Positions 63,449 through 64,000 of a stretch of 64,000 bases of DNA are shown piece after piece. The translations under genes and the position numbers were made by a program. Location of the stretch: assembly GCF_949987515.2 (NCBI RefSeq), contig NW_027192650.1, forward strand, positions 124,001 to 188,000, given 5' to 3'. The stretch is from Delphinus delphis (Eukaryota > Chordata > Mammalia > Artiodactyla > Delphinidae). The notes beneath the pieces were generated by a model, which saw only the letters and a list, made by a program, of their open reading frames with translations, was not told the DNA's origin and made no database searches. How positions within the stretch are numbered: position 1 is the first letter of the stretch; every line of letters starts with the position of its first letter.

Positions 63449-64000
63449 AGTGAAAAATGGATAAAGAAGTTGTGGTATTTACTTACAAAGCAATATCACT
63501 CAGCAATGAAATCTATGTCATCAAGCCCTTAGCATCACAATGAGTGGATTCAGGTATGATGATTCTAACTGAAATAAGTCACACAGAAAAAGAAACATCA
63601 TAAGATATCAGTAATACACGGAATGTAAACTTGGCTACACAGGAACTGAATTACAGAACAGAACAGGGTCTCAAATTTAGAAAACCAACTTATGCTTGCT
63701 TAAGGGTAAAGGTGAGTTGGGGTGCTGCATAAAACCAGAGATTGAAATGAGCACAGATAAAGTTCCTTAAGTCAAATATGGAATAGACAAGAGCTACTCC
63801 TTGCTCAACGAAATGGACTCAACACCGCATATTAAACGCCTAAGAATGTACCTGACTAGTAAGTATCTTAAAACCTACGGATTGCTATGTCTCCGAAAGA
63901 GAATCAAGCATGTGTACAGGGGCATAAACGCAACAGTGATAGGATTGGAGAGGTTCGGTGAGCAAATGAAGACCCTTTGAAGTCATATTGCATGGTACCC
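63449..64000 (+). repeat. Monomer 43, partial (first 552 bp), subtype F
   Basis: Cut by the window edge. It closely follows unit 42, including gcatcacaatgag and cgcaacagtg, so the array continues to the right. Confidence 0.97.

Larger units (their letters stand above)
1..64000. repeat. Satellite DNA array, 1,579-bp monomer family, 42 complete copies plus a partial copy
   Basis: The same monomer recurs head to tail, in one orientation, from the first to the last base. Each copy was phased on agtgaaaaatggataaagaa (first base varies little). Long monomers are 1,578-1,580 bp and short ones 1,169-1,170 bp. Copies differ mostly by scattered single-base changes, with a few one-base indels. Both window edges lie inside the array, so its true length and the 'first' base of the monomer are unknown. 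Modal length matches, from memory, the delphinoid form of the common cetacean satellite. No insertion, inversion or unrelated sequence breaks the array. No 17-bp CENP-B box was found in the consensus by eye. Confidence 0.97.

Noticed and set aside
1..64000. A CENP-B box that would point to a centromeric satellite
   Set aside because: Checking each CGGG in the consensus by eye found no site fitting NTTCGNNNNANNCGGGN on the + strand, and none was noticed on the other strand. Centromeric or not cannot be decided from this sequence.

Overview
The whole 64-kb window is one uninterrupted head-to-tail satellite DNA array. No unique sequence interrupts it, and no RNA gene, CRISPR array or credible protein-coding gene was found. 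Phasing each copy on the start of the motif agtgaaaaatggataaagaa gives 42 complete monomers plus a 552-bp partial one at the right edge. Thirty-five monomers are 1,578-1,580 bp long. Seven (units 2, 3, 4, 6, 7, 10, 11) are 1,169-1,170 bp long and lack the same 409-bp segment.

Organism: a mammal, most likely a toothed whale of the dolphin group. Over half of each monomer resembles the 3' end of a mammalian LINE-1 retrotransposon. From memory, the 'common cetacean satellite' was described with a conserved 1,579-bp repeat in the killer whale, and about 1,760 bp in baleen whales. The modal length here is exactly 1,579 bp. This identification rests on length and LINE-1 content recalled from memory, not on a sequence comparison.

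Monomer anatomy, in unit-1 coordinates: about 1-480 is LINE-1 ORF2 end and 3'UTR-like sequence on the + strand. About 490-1161 is sequence I do not recognise. 1162-1233 is a 72-bp spacerless palindrome, with 36-bp arms that are perfect in 21 of 35 long units. About 1245-1579 is LINE-1 ORF2-like and runs without a break into the first part of the next monomer. In short units the deletion removes the second half of the unrecognised block and the left palindrome arm, and ends inside the right arm.

Array layout: domain I (units 1-13, 1-17662) mixes short and long monomers. Domain II (units 14-38, 17663-57131) contains only long monomers of recurring subtypes and shows higher-order duplications: a near-identical two-monomer block repeated at 3,157 bp, a five-monomer block repeated at 7,893 bp, and a four-monomer order repeated at 15,788 bp. 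Units 39-40 (57132-60290) are an unusually divergent pair. Unit 40 opens with variants that look closer to LINE-1 than any other copy. Domain III (units 41-43, 60291-64000) is a run of near-identical single monomers. Shared variants, hybrid monomers and blocks at exact whole-monomer offsets fit repeated unequal exchange within the array.

Subtype labels used below: A lacks one base near unit position 251 (aactatgc instead of aacttatgc). B carries ttacacgggtcttaa. C carries attaaatgcc. D has one extra base near unit position 612 (gagtatgatc). E carries gtaagtatcgtaaaa with ctccaaaagag. F carries gcatcacaatgag. A unit may carry more than one mark.
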